From Exiguobacterium artemiae 255-15 (lineage in GTDB: Bacteria > Bacillota > Bacilli > Exiguobacteriales > Exiguobacteriaceae), in contig NC_010556.1 of assembly GCF_000019905.1 (NCBI RefSeq), positions 2,940,001-3,004,000 on the forward strand: a stretch of DNA of 64,000 nt, read 5' to 3'. The notes beneath the pieces were generated by a model, which saw only the letters and a list, made by a program, of their open reading frames with translations, did no database searches and was not told the origin of the DNA. A program made the position numbers and the translations under genes. Positions 54,615-63,891 of the stretch are shown here, one piece after another (within the stretch, counting starts at the first letter, position 1; each line of letters opens with the position of its first letter).

Positions 54615-55125
54615 GGTGGGCGCCGTATTGATAGCGCAGTATGAATAACAACCGGATCAACGGTTCATGGTACGAAATGAACGTTCCTTCCCGTATGCCG
54701 GCAATGATGTCGTCTTCCGTCGCCCACTTGACGGCTTGGACTTCTTCTTCCTGTAACGTCAGTGTCGCCAAATCAACGTCTGTTTCGATTAAGTAATAGT
54801 CGTCAAACCCGACCTCAAACGGAACCGTCAACTGTGGACGCCGTCCGGCGAACGACAGGGACAATCCGAGTTCCTCAAACAATTCACGTTCCGCCGCTGT
54901 TTGACTCGTATCGCCTGCTGTCGCACTGCCGCCGACGCTGAGATCCCACATGTTCGGCCAGCCCTCTTTGAACGGCTGACGGTGCTGAATCAACATCTGT
55001 CCCTGTTTGTTGAACAAGCAGATGTGGACAGTAAGATGGTAATCGCCATCTTTTAATTCTGTTCCACGCGGCCAGGTCCGTCCTGTTTTCTCGCGGTCTG
55101 CCGTATAAATATCCCATCGTTCCAT
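54607..55125 (-). CDS. Nudix hydrolase (IDI/YfcD-like)
   Basis: 172 aa. HLTVHICLFNKQGQMLIQHR and SVGGSATAGDTSQTAAERELFEELGL (Nudix box near residues 65-87, with the GxE... REL-EELG) match the YfcD/isopentenyl-diphosphate-isomerase-like Nudix branch, often annotated as NUDIX domain or IPP isomerase type. Whether it acts on IPP is doubtful. Its ATG touches the stop of the upstream gene, so they form an operon with the two LURP-one-like genes. Confidence 0.85.
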   Translation of the reverse strand: MERWDIYTADREKTGRTWPRGTELKDGDYHLTVHICLFNKQGQMLIQHRQPFKEGWPNMWDLSVGGSATAGDTSQTAAERELFEELGLSLSFAGRRPQLTVPFEVGFDDYYLIETDVDLATLTLQEEEVQAVKWATEDDIIAGIREGTFISYHEPLIRLLFILRYQYGAHQK

Positions 55126-55635
55126 TTACTTCTTCCCCCCTGCCCAATTGTCCGCAAACAGCGTCGCGACAGTTTTGTCTGCTTTCGCCCGATCGAGTCC
55201 GAGGACGACACTTAAAAACAGTGTCTCCGCCGCCTCATCAAACAGTGTCAGTTCGTACTGTTTTCCGAAACGGACCCACCGTCTTTTGCCTTGCCCGATT
55301 TTATTTCCCTGATACGTGACACTAAACGTCATCGTCGCCCAGTTGATGTCGATTTGCAGGTCCCGACTGTCAATCCGATAATCCGCAAACATCAAAAATC
55401 CTGTTTTTTGAATGGTCGCAACGACACGCCCGTCGACTTCCACAAGGATATGCGGCAACATGCTGAATGTCTGTTTCGTTACGCGGCCGACCTCGGCTTC
55501 TTCCTGTACGAGTTGCCAGTTTTTCTGCATTTGCAACAACTGTCCGGTCACTTCATGCGTGACGTGTCCGGCTTCGTCTTGGATTGTAAAACGTCGTTTC
55601 AACTCCATCGTCTGCTTCATCAAAAGTGATTTCAT
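55126..55635 (-). CDS. LURP-one-related (YxjI-like) protein 1
   Basis: 169 aa. The repeating strand pattern LKRRFTIQDEAGHVTHEVTGQLLQMQKNWQLV... and VEVDGRVVATIQKTGFLMFADYRI... fits the LURP-one-related (LOR/DUF567) barrel, whose bacterial example is YxjI. It has two domains of strands around a central hydrophobic helix in tubby-like fashion; the role in bacteria is unknown. Ribosome site GGAGAG. Paralogue of the next gene. Confidence 0.75.
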   Translation of the reverse strand: MKSLLMKQTMELKRRFTIQDEAGHVTHEVTGQLLQMQKNWQLVQEEAEVGRVTKQTFSMLPHILVEVDGRVVATIQKTGFLMFADYRIDSRDLQIDINWATMTFSVTYQGNKIGQGKRRWVRFGKQYELTLFDEAAETLFLSVVLGLDRAKADKTVATLFADNWAGGKK

Positions 55636-55652
55636 GCTTCTCTCCTGTTCTG

Positions 55653-56138
55653 TTAAGATGATGCGTTTGCCGCATCATCTGCCTTCACACAATCAATTGC
55701 AACGACGAGTGCAATCAGAATCGTCTCCATCGCGGCATCGATTACCTGAATTTCATAGCTGTCGCCAAACGACAACCACTTTTTCTCAACCTGTCCAACG
55801 ACTTCCCCTTGCCGCTTGACCTGGAAATCCATGTCCCACCAGTTTCCGTCAATCTCGATTCCGGCTGCGTCAATCGTATAACGGGCTTTGAACAACGAAA
55901 ATTCCTTTTCAATCGTCATCGTTTGTCCATCAACCTCAACAAAAAACTTCGGTCGGAGACTGAGCGTTTTTTTCGTGATCGTTGCAATTTCTTTCCCGTC
56001 CGTCGTCGTAATCGAAAACGACTTCGGAATTTTCATGAAGCTGCCTTCGACGAGATACTGATCCTGCTCCTGTTCATTCTTGATCGAAAAACGGCCTCGT
56101 AAACTGAGTGCTTTTTGTTTCATGTACAGTGTATGCAT
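55653..56138 (-). CDS. LURP-one-related (YxjI-like) protein 2
   Basis: 161 aa. Same layout as the previous gene: LSLRGRFSIKNEQEQDQYLVEGSFMKIPKSFSI and VEVDGQTMTIEKEFSLFKARYTI. It is weakly similar to it and probably arose by an old duplication. Function unknown. The two genes and the Nudix gene are 0-17 nt apart. Starts at ATG 56138; a weak ribosome site (AAAGGA) is present. Confidence 0.75.
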   Translation of the reverse strand: MHTLYMKQKALSLRGRFSIKNEQEQDQYLVEGSFMKIPKSFSITTTDGKEIATITKKTLSLRPKFFVEVDGQTMTIEKEFSLFKARYTIDAAGIEIDGNWWDMDFQVKRQGEVVGQVEKKWLSFGDSYEIQVIDAAMETILIALVVAIDCVKADDAANASS

Positions 56139-56362
56139 GGAGAACTCATCCTTTCCTGGCGACTGTGTTACACCTATTACGACATAACCGGACTAAAAGA
56201 TTCATTTCTGCTTTCCTTTATGTGGTTTCGCCAAACGGCTTCAACATTCCCGCCTGCAAAGCTTGTCTCCTTGCACTTTTTGTCCAATACGCTTAAAGTA
56301 TATAGTTGATGAAATTTTAATTGAGCAAAACGAATTACCTTAAGGAAAGGGTTTTATATACG

Positions 56363-57358
56363 ATGAAAAACAACTTTTGGCAGGACCTGCCACGACCATT
56401 TTTTGTACTTGCTCCAATGGAAGATGTCACGGACGTCGTCTTCCGTCACGTCGTCGCGAAAGCGGCACGTCCGGATGTCTTCTTCACTGAATTTACGAAT
56501 ACGGAAAGTTACTGTCATCCAAAAGGCAAACAGAGTGTCCGCGGACGCCTTGAGTTCACGGAAGATGAACAGCCGATGGTCGCCCATATTTGGGGCGACA
56601 AACCGGAATATTTCCGTGAAATGAGTATCGGGATGGCGGAAATGGGCTTTAAGGGAATCGACATCAACATGGGTTGCCCGGTTCAGAACGTCGCCGTCAA
56701 CGGAAAGGGATCGGGACTGATCAACCGCCCCGACGTCGCCGCTGAACTGATTCAAGCAGCGAAAGCCGGCGGTCTGCCGGTCAGCGTCAAGACACGCCTC
56801 GGTTATTCCAAAGTCGAAGAATGGCATGACTGGTTACGCCACATTCTTGAACAGGACATCGCCAACCTGTCGATTCACCTGCGGACGCGTAAAGAAATGA
56901 GTGCGGTCCCGGCCCATTTCGAACTGATTCCGGAAATCAAGAAGCTCCGCGATGAAGTGGCACCACAGACACTCTTGACGATCAACGGCGACATCAACGA
57001 CCGTCAACACGGTCTTGAACTCGTCGAGCAGTACGGTGTCGACGGTGTCATGATCGGACGCGGGATTTTCCATAACCCGTTCGCGTTCGAAGTTGAAAAG
57101 AAAGACCATTCGAGCGAAGAATTACTGGATCTGTTGCGTCTGCAACTCGACTTACATGATCAGTATTCATCTGAATTCGAACCGCGTCTTTTCAAACCGC
57201 TCCGCCGGTTCTTCAAGATTTATGTCCGCGGTTTCCGCGGGGCGAGCGAATTACGCGCCCGTCTGATGGATACGAATTCAACGGACGATGTTCGTGCTTT
57301 GCTTGACGAATTCGTCGAACAAGAAGGCATTCACGCTGTTAATTCGTTTTCGATTTAA
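56363..57358 (+). CDS. tRNA-dihydrouridine synthase
   Basis: 331 aa. [16 protein letters not shown] is the FMN-barrel start, [10 protein letters not shown] holds the catalytic cysteine, and [17 protein letters not shown] and [15 protein letters not shown] are the later FMN motifs of Dus enzymes (usually NADPH-driven reduction of uridine in the tRNA D-loop). The ATG at 56363 follows AAGGAAAGG; the longer frame lacks such a site. Dus paralogues are not distinguishable here. Confidence 0.93.
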   Translation: MKNNFWQDLPRPFFVLAPMEDVTDVVFRHVVAKAARPDVFFTEFTNTESYCHPKGKQSVRGRLEFTEDEQPMVAHIWGDKPEYFREMSIGMAEMGFKGIDINMGCPVQNVAVNGKGSGLINRPDVAAELIQAAKAGGLPVSVKTRLGYSKVEEWHDWLRHILEQDIANLSIHLRTRKEMSAVPAHFELIPEIKKLRDEVAPQTLLTINGDINDRQHGLELVEQYGVDGVMIGRGIFHNPFAFEVEKKDHSSEELLDLLRLQLDLHDQYSSEFEPRLFKPLRRFFKIYVRGFRGASELRARLMDTNSTDDVRALLDEFVEQEGIHAVNSFSI

Positions 57359-57375
57359 AGATTTGAATTGAACAT

Positions 57376-57410
57376 GCAAAAGAGCAAGGCATCGCGCCTT
57401 GCTCTTTTCT
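57376..57410. terminator. Bidirectional terminator after dus
   Basis: AAAGAGCAAGG and CCTTGCTCTTT form an 11-bp perfect stem with a 7-nt loop, followed by T-rich sequence. Confidence 0.9.
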
Positions 57411-57416
57411 TTGTCG

Positions 57417-57941
57417 TTAGTTGGATTCCGCTTCAAGTCGAATCTTTAAACAGGTGAATTCAAACGGTGTATCGCATGTCAATCGCTCCAAACGCCGTTT
57501 TCCGACGCGCCGGTCGAGCAACGCAAAACCGCGGATGAAGGCATGGGGATGCGTCAACGCCTCTTCAATCGCGAGCGTCGGATACAGCAACAAATCCTTT
57601 TGTACGTCGTAACTGGCATGCCATCCCTCTTCCTCCAACTCACGTTCAATCTGCTCATATAATACACGTGATGTGTTGAACCAATCCGATTGAAAAATCT
57701 CCAGTGTAATTCGCTCCGGTTTTTCCGGCAAGCGCTTCTTCGCCAACGCATAACGACGGTCCGCTTCGAACGTAAACCGCAAATCCTCCGCCCGGAAAAT
57801 TTCTTCCCCGTCCAGTGTCATCCAGACTCGGGCTTCGCCGTCATGAAAATGCCGGTCAACTGTGGCATACAAATCGAGACGCGGTCGAAGTGACGGCGCG
57901 ACGAACGATAATATCTGCTTTTTCATTTTTGAGAATTGCAT
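57417..57941 (-). CDS. SF0329-like protein of unknown function
   Basis: 174 aa, soluble, charged. The start FSKMKKQILSFVAPSLRPRLDLYAT and the later WMTLDGEEIF recall the SF0329 family, in which W/FSKLKKQ...L...SLKGR...VDGEEIF is typical; I am not fully certain. The C-terminal half contains short basic stretches and no enzyme motif. Ribosome site AAAGGAGGA, 4 nt from the ATG. Confidence 0.6.
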   Translation of the reverse strand: MQFSKMKKQILSFVAPSLRPRLDLYATVDRHFHDGEARVWMTLDGEEIFRAEDLRFTFEADRRYALAKKRLPEKPERITLEIFQSDWFNTSRVLYEQIERELEEEGWHASYDVQKDLLLYPTLAIEEALTHPHAFIRGFALLDRRVGKRRLERLTCDTPFEFTCLKIRLEAESN

Positions 57942-57962
57942 CGGGTCCTCCTTTAAAACGCG

Positions 57963-57996
57963 TTAAACACCAGGCAGCAACTGACTGCCTGGTGTT
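57963..57996 (-). terminator. Terminator of the GH3-esterase operon
   Basis: AAACACCAGGCAG and CTGCCTGGTGTTT form a 13-bp perfect stem with a short loop; the T run after it is short on the minus strand. Confidence 0.75.
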
Positions 57997-58001
57997 TAAG
58001 T

Positions 58002-60776
58002 TTACCCGTTTTTCATATGGAACGATTCCGTTAACGTAAAGGTGATGTTTTTGAGCTCAAGCCCGCCAAGTGCAAAATACAGCTTGAAGTAGTTGTGTGG
58101 ATTAAAGACAAAGACATCTTTTGTCTGCGTCACCCATTCGCCGTTTGTTCCGTTAAACGTAAACGTCGCGACCGGCATGTTGTTCGCAAACAATGTCACC
58201 GGCATCTGCGCGAGTTCCCCGGCATACGACCGGGCTTCAAACATGACGTGGTACATCCCGGTTTCTTCCGCCGTCACGGCGAAGACATGACTGCTTCCGG
58301 TCGACGTGTCGAGTTCGTCGAAGACAATCGGAACGCCGCTCTGGAGTTGCTGATGCGTTACGGCCTGTTCGTTCAGATCATCCGTTTCTTCCGGTAATCC
58401 GGTGACGTCGACTGTTGATTCCTGACCAAGTGTCCGCTCCATGACCGGTGACCGCAGGATGAACTGACAGATATTCGCCGCACTCCGTAACAATTCCGCC
58501 CGTGTCAACGTCCCGTCTGCAAGCGACGACAGCGTATCATCCTCAAACGGATTCGCACCCGGTTCTCCGACGACCATGTAGAGATCGTTTTGCGAACGGA
58601 CCATCGTCGCCGTCTGTTGCCGGTTGGCTTCCGTTTCTTCGGTATTGATTTTCGCCCACCAGTCGGTCATGACGACACCGTCAAAGCCCCACTCATCACG
58701 GAGAATCCGGGTGTTCTGATCATACAGGCCGGCGGTCCACAGACCATTGACGGCACCGTATGTCGTCATGATCGCATATGCCTGTCCCCGTTTGACGGCA
58801 TGTTCAAATCCTTTTAAATAAATCTCCCGCAAGGCCCGCTCCGAGACGATCGAATCGAGATCATGGCGATGGAATTCCTGGTTATTGGCACTTAAATGCT
58901 TCAGCGTTCCAGTCACCCCGACCCGGTGCATCCCGTCGAGCTGGGCGACAGCCATCATCCCCGTCAGATGCGGATCTTCCGAGAAGTACTCGAAGTTCCG
59001 ACCGTTGAGCGGATGATGATGGATGTTCATCCCCGGTCCAAGCAACGTATCGATGCCGTTTTTCCGGAGTTCGAGCCCAGTCATCTCAAATAAGTCCGCC
59101 ACCAACTCGACGTTGAACGTCGACGCGACAAGCGTTCCGTTCGGTAGTGAGAAGGCTTTAGTTCCGATATCCATCCGGATTCCGGACGGACCGTCGGCAC
59201 AGCAGGCCGCCGGAATCCCGAATGCCGTCAGCCGGTCGGTCACACCGCCAAAAGCAGCCGCTGTTCCCGGTGTGACGCGCGGTGAGTTCATCCCTTCGCC
59301 GCGGACGATCGCTGCCAGATCCTCATCCGTCAATTGATCGAGGAACACGTCGAGGGACGTCTTCTCTTCATAGACATCCTTCAGTGTCAGACCTTGATCT
59401 TCCGAATACGTGCGTGCTGCCGGTCGTTCGGCGAGACGGCGGGCTTCCGGATCGATTGTCCGCAGCGGTGTCGCTTCGTACGTGACGTCATAACCGGTTT
59501 CCGTCTTGCATGGCTTCAGCCGGTCGAATGCCGTGACCGGAGCCATGTTTTCGCTTAACGTCTCGGTGACACGTAACGTGTCAATCGTTTGTGTCGCCAC
59601 GTGCGCCGCGGTCCGGACGTCCGTGCCGACGTACAGATGATACGCTCCTGCTTCAATGACGTAAGAGGATTTATGCCCCGTCATACCGGCATCATCGTAG
59701 CTCGCGTATTCCGTCAGCGGTACCGTCAACGTTACCGTCTCCTGTTGACCCGGTTCCAGCTGTTGCGTCTTCGCAAAGGCTACGAGTCCGCGTGCCGGAT
59801 TGCCGAGTTGTCCCTGTGGTTTCTCGAGATACACCTGGACGACTTCTTTCCCGCTGCGTGTCCCTGTATTCGTGACGGTGACTGTCAATGTGACCTGTTG
59901 CTCCGTCATGTCGACCCTTTCTGTTACGGCGTCAAACGTCGTATAGGATAAACCAAACCCAAACGGATACAGGACGTCGTCTTTCGCAAACGTCTCGAAG
60001 TAGCGGTACCCGACGTAGATGTCTTCCTTGTAGATCGCCCGGTCTTCGTGACCGAAGTATGGCGTCGACGGATACGCGTCGAGTGAACGGGCAATCGTAT
60101 CCGGCAGTTTCCCGGATGGTGTGACCGCTCCCGTCAAGAGATCGACTAGGGCATTTCCGCCCTCCATCCCGCCTTGCCACGCATACAAAATCGCACTTGG
60201 ATCAAAATCAAGCGCCCACTGCATGTCGATGACATTGCCGACGTTTAACAAGACAACGGTCTTCGGGAACGCCTGTGAGACTTTTTCAATCAAGGTTAAT
60301 TCGACGTCCGTCAGCAGGTAACTGCCCGGGTCTGCCGTATTGTCACGGTCTTCACCGGCCGTCCGACCGATCATGACGATGGCGACATCCGACTGCACCG
60401 CCGCTTGAGCGACGACTTCGTCCGTGACCGGCATTTCCTCTTGCGACCAGGGTTCCGCCGCCCAGCCTTCGCCTTTATCAAATGGATGATCTTTCAGCCA
60501 GACTTCATACACGTCGAGCAACGATTGGTTTACCGTCACATCCGGATGGTCTTGCAACGCTTCGAGCGGACTTGTCACGTGTGTGACGTTCACCATCCCT
60601 CCCGATCCCGTTCCGCTTTTGTAATAGTTGAACTGATTGCGTCCGAACACCGAGACTGTTGTCCCCGCTGACAGCGGCAACGTCTGCTTGTCATTCTTCA
60701 GCAGGACCGCCCCTTCTGCGACCGTCTGTCTCGCCAGTGCCGTATAGGCGTTCCAATCTAATGTATAAGTCGTCAT
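58002..60776 (-). CDS. Glycoside hydrolase family 3 enzyme with inverted domain order
   Basis: 924 aa, no signal peptide. Normally the TIM-barrel precedes the GH3_C domain; here GH3_C comes first. AEGAVLLKNDKQTLPL (residue 18) to SGKLPDTIARSLDAYP (about 225) is GH3_C; a fibronectin-like part follows (TVTVTNTGTRSGKEVVQVYL, about 300); the barrel runs from about 485, with ADGPSGIR, GRNFEYFSEDP, KHLSANNQE and GFDGVVMTDWW, whose Asp is the nucleophile. The last ~125 residues form a beta-sandwich, perhaps carbohydrate-binding. Likely a beta-glucosidase. Followed by terminator; 4 nt after the esterase stop. Confidence 0.88.
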   Translation of the reverse strand: MTTYTLDWNAYTALARQTVAEGAVLLKNDKQTLPLSAGTTVSVFGRNQFNYYKSGTGSGGMVNVTHVTSPLEALQDHPDVTVNQSLLDVYEVWLKDHPFDKGEGWAAEPWSQEEMPVTDEVVAQAAVQSDVAIVMIGRTAGEDRDNTADPGSYLLTDVELTLIEKVSQAFPKTVVLLNVGNVIDMQWALDFDPSAILYAWQGGMEGGNALVDLLTGAVTPSGKLPDTIARSLDAYPSTPYFGHEDRAIYKEDIYVGYRYFETFAKDDVLYPFGFGLSYTTFDAVTERVDMTEQQVTLTVTVTNTGTRSGKEVVQVYLEKPQGQLGNPARGLVAFAKTQQLEPGQQETVTLTVPLTEYASYDDAGMTGHKSSYVIEAGAYHLYVGTDVRTAAHVATQTIDTLRVTETLSENMAPVTAFDRLKPCKTETGYDVTYEATPLRTIDPEARRLAERPAARTYSEDQGLTLKDVYEEKTSLDVFLDQLTDEDLAAIVRGEGMNSPRVTPGTAAAFGGVTDRLTAFGIPAACCADGPSGIRMDIGTKAFSLPNGTLVASTFNVELVADLFEMTGLELRKNGIDTLLGPGMNIHHHPLNGRNFEYFSEDPHLTGMMAVAQLDGMHRVGVTGTLKHLSANNQEFHRHDLDSIVSERALREIYLKGFEHAVKRGQAYAIMTTYGAVNGLWTAGLYDQNTRILRDEWGFDGVVMTDWWAKINTEETEANRQQTATMVRSQNDLYMVVGEPGANPFEDDTLSSLADGTLTRAELLRSAANICQFILRSPVMERTLGQESTVDVTGLPEETDDLNEQAVTHQQLQSGVPIVFDELDTSTGSSHVFAVTAEETGMYHVMFEARSYAGELAQMPVTLFANNMPVATFTFNGTNGEWVTQTKDVFVFNPHNYFKLYFALGGLELKNITFTLTESFHMKNG

Positions 60777-60780
60777 CTGC

Positions 60781-61887
60781 TTATCCCCCTATGGTGTTCG
60801 TATCAGATTTCATTACCGCAAACCGGTTCTGAAGACCGTTTGCAATTTCCGTGATGCAGTCTTCCGCTTGCGGATACTGCCCGAGCTTTTCGATAAAGGC
60901 ATGATCCATGCCGTTGTATTGAATGCGTTTTGTTTTGACGCCTGACCGCGCGAGTTTTCGTCCGTACGCTTCGCCTTCGAGACGAAGATAATCGTATTCC
61001 GCCGTGATGATCAATGCGTCAGGCAGTCCTGTCAACTTGTCGCTGAAGAGCGGAGAGACATGTGGATCCTGGACGTCCGTCGTCCCTTGCAGGTACAACC
61101 GGTTCAACAATCCATCCGAGTCTTCCAGAGCTGTGACGATTCCTTCAAGTAACTCCCGATTCTCGTTCATCTCGTATGCGTCAAGACGCCAGTTGAAATC
61201 ATCCGTCGGCAGAGCCGCGAGATTGACGACCGGATAGAGCAGGACTTGGTACTGGATCATCTCTGTCTGTTGTTCGCGGTCAAGCAGGGCACAGACCGTC
61301 GCTAAGTTCCCGCCGGCACTATCACCGGCTACAGCCAATTGTTCACGGTTAATCCCGAGTTCTTCCCCCTGTTCATAAACCCATTTGACGGCCGTAAAAC
61401 AGTCGTTCAGACCGGCTGGAAATGGATGTTCCGGTGCGAGTCGGTAATCGATCGAAATCACGACGACGTTCGCCCGCTCCGCCAACAACCGGCAAGGATG
61501 TTCAACCGGTTCAAGCGTTCCGCCGAAAAAGCCGCCGCCGTGAAAATAGACAACCGCCGGTAACGGTTCCGTCGACCGGGGACGATAGATCCGCGCCGGG
61601 ATCGGTTGTTCGGCACTTGGAATCATGATGTCTTCCGTCGTGATGTCTGTCGTCGTCAGGTCGGTATTGATCCACCCCATCCCGGCCCGCGCTGCTTCGA
61701 GTGAAAAAGGGCCGACCGGTGAACTGTCCTGCTGTTGCTGCATCATGACTTCCAAGACGCGCGGATCAAGTACGCCGCTTTCCGTCCGGTCCGGTACCGG
61801 CTTGATCACGACTTCAACACCATCCTGCCGTTCACCGGTCTTTTTTTGTGCTAACCGGTCGACCCATTGCTGATAATCCTGTCCCAT
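60781..61887 (-). CDS. Alpha/beta hydrolase, HSL-type esterase
   Basis: 368 aa. VVYFHGGGFFGG is the oxyanion loop, VAGDSAGGNLATV the nucleophile elbow, and ITAEYDYLRLEGEAY and MDHAFIEKLG carry the catalytic Asp and His. These define the hormone-sensitive-lipase branch. No signal peptide. The ATG at 61887 follows AAAGGAGGAA; the longer frame has no such site. It is the first gene of an operon with the GH3 enzyme, so it may remove acetyl groups from the same oligosaccharide. Confidence 0.88.
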   Translation of the reverse strand: MGQDYQQWVDRLAQKKTGERQDGVEVVIKPVPDRTESGVLDPRVLEVMMQQQQDSSPVGPFSLEAARAGMGWINTDLTTTDITTEDIMIPSAEQPIPARIYRPRSTEPLPAVVYFHGGGFFGGTLEPVEHPCRLLAERANVVVISIDYRLAPEHPFPAGLNDCFTAVKWVYEQGEELGINREQLAVAGDSAGGNLATVCALLDREQQTEMIQYQVLLYPVVNLAALPTDDFNWRLDAYEMNENRELLEGIVTALEDSDGLLNRLYLQGTTDVQDPHVSPLFSDKLTGLPDALIITAEYDYLRLEGEAYGRKLARSGVKTKRIQYNGMDHAFIEKLGQYPQAEDCITEIANGLQNRFAVMKSDTNTIGG

Positions 61888-61954
61888 GCTTATTCCTCCT
61901 TTAACCGAATCGTTCACTTGTTTATAAGAAATCATTCATTTGTAAAAATAAGTA

Positions 61955-61985
61955 TCGAAACCGCTTTCGTAAATAATTAAAAAAA
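61955..61985 (-). promoter_or_regulatory. cre-like site near the esterase-GH3 operon
   Basis: TCGAAACCGCTTTCG at about 61953-61967 fits the CcpA cre pattern with two mismatches and is nearly palindromic. It is about 70 nt before the operon start. It is a weak match and no clear promoter boxes were identified. Confidence 0.35.
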
Positions 61986-62076
61986 TGTCCGATATCTCTT
62001 TTTCTTAAAAGATACCGCTTACAAAACCAATCATACGCATCTTTATCCGATTAATCAATCATTCTGGATGATTCAA

Positions 62077-62142
62077 AAAAAGCCACTTGTCTTTCACGTG
62101 TTTTCCTTGTCGGAATGACGTGAAACGAGTGGCTTTTTTAAA
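62077..62142 (-). terminator. Bidirectional terminator after the DUF4317 gene
   Basis: AAAAAGCCACT and AGTGGCTTTTT, with a second stem part TTTCACGT/ACGTGAAA inside, form a long hairpin flanked by A and T tracts. Confidence 0.9.
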
Positions 62143-63339
62143 TTAGCTTAAGATATTTTCTTCTGAAACGAGCGTGAATCCGTCGATGACCGTGTCTTCC
62201 TCGACTTCGATCAACAGACATTGTTTGCCGTTGTAATTGACCTGCTTAATGTACTTCAAGTCTTGAGCACTGACGGAGATATTTGCAACTTTCGTATTGA
62301 TTTTAATCGATTTCGCTTCATAGTTCGGGACGATGTTACTCGCCTTCATTTCGTACGCCGTATCATCGATGACCGTCTTAAAGGCACGTTCGACCTGTTC
62401 CGTACTGACGTCTTCGATGCCGCTCGCTTTTAAGACCCGTTCGACTTCTTTGACGTCCAGCATCGGAGTATCTTCCGGCTCGTCTTCCTTTTCGTCTTCT
62501 ACGACGAGCAAGTGATTGACTTCCTCATAGACACCCGCGAGCGTTTTTGAATCGACTGATTCGCCGATGACCAGTTTGACGATCTCTTCAAATACCGCTT
62601 TGTCTTCTTCCGCCGTCACGATCTGATCACCGTTCAGGACATTTTCGATGAACAGCAGGTCTGGTTTATTCGGTTTGCTTGCTGTGTAAAGGACACGGTT
62701 GACGTCCGCCGCATTGTCCGTGAAGCATGGAAATAAAAAGCCGCCAATTGGTGACGCCAGTTTGATGACCGGATTGATCAGCAGGTTCGACTTGAACTCG
62801 AGATCGACATAGTCGAAGACAAGCGACTGTTTCGGCAGTTCCGTCTGGTTGAGACTGCTGAGAATAAACGGTGTCGTATAGACTTCATCGTTCTTATCCA
62901 CTTCCGTCTCATCCGCCTGACGTTTCGTTGTTTTGTAATACTGTCCCCGGATGAACGTGACGACGATATCGTTTTCGTACTGCACGTCCTGGACCATCTT
63001 CAGCGCGATCTGTTGCATCTGCTCCGTCCAGTCTTCCGTCTCTTCCGTGTACAGCCCTTCGTACAACAGTTGTTGCGTATGTCCGGTCGCGCCTTCTTCC
63101 GGCTGCTGGAACTTGACCTCAAACAGCTTGATGTCGAGTTTCCCGGTCAGGACTTTCTTGAAGTTCGCGAGGAACAGTTCCTGTTGCTCGAGTTCAAGAA
63201 AGGCAAACGGTCGGCTTTCCTCATAGAAGATTTCACTCGTTTCTTTGCGGATATATACATTATAAATTTCGTTGATTTTAAGTAGTTCCGAGTCGACCTT
63301 AAAATGGCGACGGATATCACTGATGTCTTGTTTGTTCAT
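62143..63339 (-). CDS. DUF4317-domain protein
   Basis: 398 aa, soluble, acidic. The start NKQDISDIRRHFKVDSELLKINEIYNVYI and YKTTKRQADETEVDKND..., FPCFTDNAADVNRVLYT..., KINTKVANISVSAQDLKYIKQVNYNGKQCLLIEV agree with the DUF4317 family of Bacillota. Function unknown. The Shine-Dalgarno (CAAGGAG) is about 14 nt from the ATG, a long spacing. Confidence 0.85.
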   Translation of the reverse strand: MNKQDISDIRRHFKVDSELLKINEIYNVYIRKETSEIFYEESRPFAFLELEQQELFLANFKKVLTGKLDIKLFEVKFQQPEEGATGHTQQLLYEGLYTEETEDWTEQMQQIALKMVQDVQYENDIVVTFIRGQYYKTTKRQADETEVDKNDEVYTTPFILSSLNQTELPKQSLVFDYVDLEFKSNLLINPVIKLASPIGGFLFPCFTDNAADVNRVLYTASKPNKPDLLFIENVLNGDQIVTAEEDKAVFEEIVKLVIGESVDSKTLAGVYEEVNHLLVVEDEKEDEPEDTPMLDVKEVERVLKASGIEDVSTEQVERAFKTVIDDTAYEMKASNIVPNYEAKSIKINTKVANISVSAQDLKYIKQVNYNGKQCLLIEVEEDTVIDGFTLVSEENILS

Positions 63340-63382
63340 GGTACGGTCTCAGCTCCTTGGCGTTTGAATTCCTCGTTGCTCC

Positions 63383-63430
63383 TAAAAAAGGAGTGCCTCC
63401 TGTCCAAATCGAACAGAGGTACCCCTTTAC
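63383..63430 (-). terminator. Terminator of the small membrane protein pair
   Basis: On the minus strand AAGGGGTACCTCTGT and ACAGGAGGCACTCCTT pair imperfectly, followed by six T. Confidence 0.7.
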
Positions 63431-63464
63431 TATACAAGATTTGAATCAGATTCGCTGACAGAGT

Positions 63465-63644
63465 TCAATTCTTTGCCCGGGAACTGAATAAATAATGTCG
63501 AATCAGATAACCGACCAGAACAATCAGCAACGCGATGGAAAAGTAGACGATGAAATTTAGCGCGACCGGCAGAAAGATCGACACGACATAAATAATCATC
63601 ACCGTGACGGCGTAGAACAGTAAAAATTGACTGATGGCTTTCAA
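63465..63644 (-). CDS. Small two-helix membrane protein
   Basis: 59 aa with the TTG start at 63644, which follows AAAGGAG by about 7 nt and leaves a 28-nt gap from the preceding gene. KAISQFLLFYAVTVMIIYVVSIFL and FIVYFSIALLIVLVGYLI are two membrane helices; a basic tail (RHYLFSSRAKN) follows. The longer frame from an ATG at 63722 would overlap the upstream gene. No family recognised. Confidence 0.6.
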   Translation of the reverse strand: MKAISQFLLFYAVTVMIIYVVSIFLPVALNFIVYFSIALLIVLVGYLIRHYLFSSRAKN

Positions 63645-63672
63645 CGGACTTCTCCTTTCGATTTGGTTCTTG

Positions 63673-63891
63673 TTACTCCTGTTCGAATGCTCTAAAACTG
63701 TAGGAGTTCGTGATTGGTTCATGGATCACCAATTCGTAGCCAAAACCTCGTTCGTCTGCCTGCTCAACAATGGATTCAATCTGAATCGAGTTGAGATGAC
63801 GTTGAACGAAAACAAGTGTAATGATCATCAAGACGAGCAGTCCTGCTAAAATAAAATTTGGTATAATGGACGTATGTAATCCTTTTTTCAT
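63673..63891 (-). CDS. Small single-pass membrane protein
   Basis: 72 aa. One helix (FILAGLLVLMIITLVFV) with a short basic N-terminus (KKGLHTSIIPN) and a soluble C-terminal part (IESIVEQADERGFGYELVIHEPITN...). The ATG at 63891 is 8 nt after AAGGAG; an earlier ATG has no site. Cotranscribed with the two-helix protein. No family recognised. Confidence 0.6.
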   Translation of the reverse strand: MKKGLHTSIIPNFILAGLLVLMIITLVFVQRHLNSIQIESIVEQADERGFGYELVIHEPITNSYSFRAFEQE

